DNA from: Butyricicoccus sp.
Lineage (GTDB): Bacteria > Bacillota > Clostridia > Oscillospirales > Butyricicoccaceae
Direction of reading: 5' to 3'
NCBI GenBank assembly: GCA_020025755.1
Contig: JAHHRO010000018.1
Location: 1 to 43,716, forward strand
DNA: 43,716 bases
The translations under genes were made by a program, and so were the position numbers. Below are positions 41,402 through 43,716 of this stretch, piece after piece; position 1 is the first letter of the stretch; each line of letters starts with the position of its first letter. Under the pieces are notes generated by a model. It did no database searches. It saw only the letters and a program-made list of their open reading frames with translations, and was not told the DNA's origin.

Positions 41402-42379
41402 TTGAAAGAATTTTTGATCAAACCAAACGACAGCGGACAGCGGCTCAATAAATTCCTTGAAAAAGCCGTTCCTGCCCTCCCCGGCGGACTCATGCACAAA
41501 TATGTACGGCTCAAGCGCATCAAGATAAACGGCAAGCGCACCGAGCCATCCTATAAGCTGTGTACAGGAGATCTCCTACAATTATACATCAATGATGAGT
41601 TTTTTGAAACCCCTGATGCGGAAATGGCATACGAAAAAATTTCTGTGCCGCAGGTGCACGTCTTATACGAGGACAGCCAGATCCTGCTCGCGGACAAGCG
41701 GTCTGGTATGGTCGTGCATGCTGACGAGCGCGGTGATAACGACACTTTGATTGCACACATTCAGGCGTACCTTGTGCAAAGCGGTCAATGGAACCCCAAA
41801 GATGAATCTTCCTTTGTGCCTGCGCTGTGCAACCGCATTGACCGGAACACAGGCGGCATTGTGATTGCTGCCAAGACCGCCGAAGCCCTGCGCATCATGA
41901 ACGACAAAATCCGCAACCATGAACTCACCAAACGGTATCTATGCGTTGTTCACGGTGTTCCCAAGCTGCGCGTGGGCAAGATCACCCATTACCTGCGCCG
42001 TGATGAGACAAAACGGCAGGTCGAGGTGTTCTCCCGTCCGACCCCCGGCGCGAAAACCGCACAGACGATCTACAAGGTGCTTGCCAACCGAAACGGCTTG
42101 TCGCTGGTCGAGTGTACCCTGCTCACCGGACGCACCCACCAGATCCGCGCACAGATGGCAGCCATTGGGCACCCCCTGCTGGGTGATGGCAAATATGGTA
42201 CGAACGCCAAAAACAAGCCATACGGTGAAACCAGCCAGCTTTTATATTCCTACCGTCTGACCTTTGACTTCACAACGGACAGCGGCTCACTGGAATACTT
42301 AAACGGTATGACCTTTACTGTGCATGATATCCCCTTTGTTCAAAAATATTTCCCCGGCTTCCAGATATCCAGCAGTTGA
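41402..42379 (+). CDS. RluA-family 23S rRNA pseudouridine synthase
   Basis: Isomerises specific uridines in rRNA to pseudouridine. About 325 aa. It has an S4 RNA-binding domain at the N-terminus (SGQRLNKFLEKAVPALPGGL, RLKRIKINGKR) and the RluA catalytic domain with Asp in CNRIDRNTGGIVIAAKT, where many relatives have HRLDxxTSG; this variant is common in clostridia. LTGRTHQIRAQMAAIGHPLLGDGKYG is the other hallmark. The start is TTG (41402), 11 bases after GGAGG (41386-41390); an ATG 26 codons upstream has no binding site. It is transcribed divergently from yceD, with a TATACT near 41352 as a possible -10. The target uridine cannot be told. Confidence 0.9.
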   Translation: MKEFLIKPNDSGQRLNKFLEKAVPALPGGLMHKYVRLKRIKINGKRTEPSYKLCTGDLLQLYINDEFFETPDAEMAYEKISVPQVHVLYEDSQILLADKRSGMVVHADERGDNDTLIAHIQAYLVQSGQWNPKDESSFVPALCNRIDRNTGGIVIAAKTAEALRIMNDKIRNHELTKRYLCVVHGVPKLRVGKITHYLRRDETKRQVEVFSRPTPGAKTAQTIYKVLANRNGLSLVECTLLTGRTHQIRAQMAAIGHPLLGDGKYGTNAKNKPYGETSQLLYSYRLTFDFTTDSGSLEYLNGMTFTVHDIPFVQKYFPGFQISSS

Positions 42380-42524
42380 CACTCCACACAGCTAAAACCG
42401 TGGGATTCTCAGTTCAGCACAGGGAGCACAGAAATACACATACGGTCAATAAAGAAACCCTGAGTCTTAAAATTATTCTAAATTCTCTATAAACCCCATT
42501 TGATTTGAATTTCACAGTTACTTT

Positions 42525-42539
42525 ACACCAACGTGGTGT
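42525..42539. promoter_or_regulatory. Palindromic operator-like site
   Basis: ACACCAACGTGGTGT is a perfect six-base inverted repeat around ACG. It lies just upstream of the -35 region of a TATAAT promoter (42561-42566), a place used by activators or by repressors. The cognate regulator is not in the window. Confidence 0.5.
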
Positions 42540-42560
42540 CAATGACATGTAAACTGGTTC

Positions 42561-42566
42561 TATAAT
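42561..42566 (+). promoter_or_regulatory. -10 element before the membrane protein gene
   Basis: TATAAT, with no recognisable -35 at 17 or 18 bases. A weak -35 next to a palindrome would fit an activator-dependent promoter. Confidence 0.5.
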
Positions 42567-42650
42567 ACAAGTGTTCAGACACTGTCCATCAGACTGAAAC
42601 TGTGGAACTGGATAATCCTGAGTATGACTACAATAGGGGGCATGATGCTT

Positions 42651-43151
42651 ATGCAATTGCCGTTAATGCACAACAAGCGGAAGTGGATAGTCGCACCTAA
42701 TCCTATTTACCTGTTTCTGTTATCTGGTATCGTTTTTTTGATTCTCCTCGTTATAGATGCTACGCTTTATTCCGGCGTAATTTCAATGCGCTTTCCCCTT
42801 GCCATGTTTGCAGGACTCTCCACATGGAACTTGATTGCGGGGCTTGGTAAAAATGAGTCCTTGCGCCACAATTGGATCAACGTCTGGATTTCAGCATTCG
42901 TCTTGTCGATTCAAATGCTAACGTTTTTTGTTTATTTACCAGACTACACTGCATCAAAAGCCGCCAATATTGTTGAGCTTTCAAAGGAAAATGTGAAAGT
43001 GATTGACACCCATACGATCGACACACTTGAGCCATTAAACCTATTCGTGAAAAAAGGCTATGTTTTTTTGTGTACGGAACCAACAACTGACCAATATTCT
43101 ATGGTGTTTTTCGACCCTATATCTGGCAATCATTATGAGATGAACCGGTAG
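42651..43151 (+). CDS. Unrecognised three-helix membrane protein
   Basis: A 166-aa protein I do not recognise. A short positively charged N-terminus (MHNKRKW) is followed by three likely membrane helices, about 20-42 (YLFLLSGIVFLILLVIDATL), 46-66 and 78-97, and then a C-terminal soluble domain of about 65 residues ending in FFDPISGNHYEMNR. The start is chosen by AGGGGG (42635-42640), ten bases before this ATG; ATGs at 42624, 42642 and 42645 are possible. Codon use is AT-richer than in its neighbours, and it lies between a palindromic promoter and a tRNA cluster, so it may have been acquired by transfer. A hairpin terminator follows. Confidence 0.65.
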   Translation: MQLPLMHNKRKWIVAPNPIYLFLLSGIVFLILLVIDATLYSGVISMRFPLAMFAGLSTWNLIAGLGKNESLRHNWINVWISAFVLSIQMLTFFVYLPDYTASKAANIVELSKENVKVIDTHTIDTLEPLNLFVKKGYVFLCTEPTTDQYSMVFFDPISGNHYEMNR

Positions 43152-43186
43152 AATCAGCACCTTCTTTTTTAACATTCTCTGAGAAA

Positions 43187-43242
43187 AAGGTAGTGCCCTT
43201 TTTGAAATCCATCGCTTCCAAAAGGTCACTACCTTCGTTTTT
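43187..43242 (+). terminator. Terminator of the membrane protein gene
   Basis: AAGGTAGTG and CACTACCTT, extended by CCTTTT/AAAAGG, form a long stem followed by TTTTT. Confidence 0.8.
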
Positions 43243-43321
43243 GCTCCTAAATACCGAAATATGTGGCAGTTGTGGGAAAACTCTTTTGGCATCTCTGGAA
43301 AATGAGCTGTTTTTTCAGCAT

Positions 43322-43383
43322 AAAAAAACGCGAAACACCTTGATTCTCTAAGGCTTTTAACCTTGACATCAAAAGTGTTTCGC
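43322..43383 (-). terminator. Terminator of the tRNA cluster
   Basis: GCGAAACAC and GTGTTTCGC pair across about 36 bases that contain further short stems; seven T follow on the minus strand, downstream of tRNA-Cys. Confidence 0.75.
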
Positions 43384-43388
43384 TTTTC

Positions 43389-43462
43389 TGGAGGTACCAC
43401 CCAGATTTGAACTGGGGATCAGGGAGTTGCAGTCCCACGCCTTACCACTTGGCTATGGTACC
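43389..43462 (-). tRNA. tRNA-Cys (GCA)
   Basis: 74 bases including an encoded CCA. Acceptor arms GGTACCA/TGGTACC, anticodon loop CTGCAAC with GCA, and T-arm CCCAG-TTCAAAT-CTGGG. It is the last tRNA of the minus-strand cluster. Confidence 0.96.
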
Positions 43463-43465
43463 ATA

Positions 43466-43541
43466 TGGAGCGGATGACGAGGCTCGAACTCGCTACCTCC
43501 ACCTTGGCAAGGTGGCGCTCTACCAGATGAGCTACATCCGC
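43466..43541 (-). tRNA. tRNA-Gly (GCC)
   Basis: 76 bases including CCA. Acceptor GCGGATG/CATCCGC, D-arm AGCTCATCTGGTAGAGC, anticodon loop TTGCCAA with GCC, and T-arm GCGAG-TTCGAGC-CTCGT. Three bases separate it from tRNA-Cys. Confidence 0.96.
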
Positions 43542-43548
43542 ATTTTGT

Positions 43549-43570
43549 TGGTGCCTCCGGGCGGAATCGC
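43549..43570 (-). repeat. Duplicated tRNA-Phe 3' end
   Basis: A 22-base exact copy of the last part of the tRNA-Phe T-arm, acceptor strand and CCA (the other copy is 43664-43685). No tRNA body is attached; three hairpins lie between the copies. Confidence 0.85.
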
Positions 43571-43663
43571 TTTTCCTGTGGGAAAAGCCGCGGCGGTTGC
43601 AATATGCCACCGGCATATTGCCAAGAGCCGCCTTTCGATTCCAAATCGAAAGCGACGGAATTT
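43571..43663. repeat. Three hairpins between the tRNA-Phe 3' copies
   Basis: GCTTTTCC/GGAAAAGC, then GCAATATGCC/GGCATATTGC flanked by GGCGG/CCGCC, then CTTTCGATT/AATCGAAAG, packed end to end in about 93 bases. No open frame is present. Confidence 0.75.
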
Positions 43664-43665
43664 AT

Positions 43666-43716
43666 TGGTGCCTCCGGGCGGAATCGAACCACCGACACGG
43701 GGATTTTCAGTCCCCT
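43666..43716 (-). tRNA. tRNA-Phe (GAA), partial
   Basis: The 3' 51 bases, cut by the window end. Anticodon loop CTGAAAA with GAA, variable GTGTC, T-arm GGTGG-TTCGATT-CCGCC, acceptor CGGAGGC and encoded ACCA. The 5' part lies outside the window. Confidence 0.88.

Overview
This 43.7 kb window looks like the chromosome of a Gram-positive, anaerobic member of the class Clostridia. The evidence is a rubrerythrin, an HrcA/CIRCE heat-shock operator, WhiA/RapZ/MurB gene order, oxygen-independent cobalamin genes, and strong Shine-Dalgarno sites with frequent TTG starts. An Oscillospirales relative such as Butyricicoccus or Agathobaculum is my inference from the fairly GC-rich coding style; I could not test it. 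Most genes lie on the minus strand.

Layout. 1-5.2 kb: rubrerythrin with a consensus promoter, a small DUF1540 protein, a diacylglycerol-kinase-like enzyme, HtpG behind a perfect CIRCE element, and an AI-2E/PerM family membrane protein. 5.3-27.7 kb: one minus-strand operon of 23 genes, preceded by a consensus promoter, a cobalamin riboswitch and an intrinsic terminator. In transcription order it reads cbiD, cbiL, cbiF, cbiG, hemA, cbiH, cbiJ-sirC fusion, hemC, cobA-hemD fusion, hemB, hemL, cbiE-cbiT fusion, cbiA, cobT, cobU, cobS, a second short cobU-like gene, cbiB, cobD, cbiP, btuR, cbiC, cbiK. Neighbouring genes usually overlap by four bases (ATGA or TTGA), so translational coupling is likely. 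Together they encode nearly the whole route from glutamyl-tRNA to adenosylcobalamin. No cobalt transporter, alpha-ribazole phosphatase or lower-ligand synthesis gene is in the window.

27.7-28.5 kb: an intergenic stretch with a second, plus-strand promoter-like site and a probable structured small RNA that ends in a strong terminator converging on dnaE. 28.5-34.8 kb: a murB-rapZ-whiA-dnaE operon that lacks the usual yvcK. 34.8-36.0 kb: a gene-free island of nested direct and inverted repeats. 36.0-41.3 kb: gpsA, plsY, der, a PDZ/radical SAM/DUF512 protein, rpmF and yceD. On the plus strand follow an RluA-family pseudouridine synthase and an unrecognised AT-rich membrane protein with a palindrome upstream of its promoter. 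The window ends in a minus-strand tRNA cluster (Phe, partial; Gly; Cys). The Phe 3' end is duplicated there around three hairpins.

The most unusual points are the putative small RNA with a C10 loop and a switch-like alternative fold, the split of CobU motifs between two genes, the repeat island, and the duplicated tRNA-Phe 3' end.
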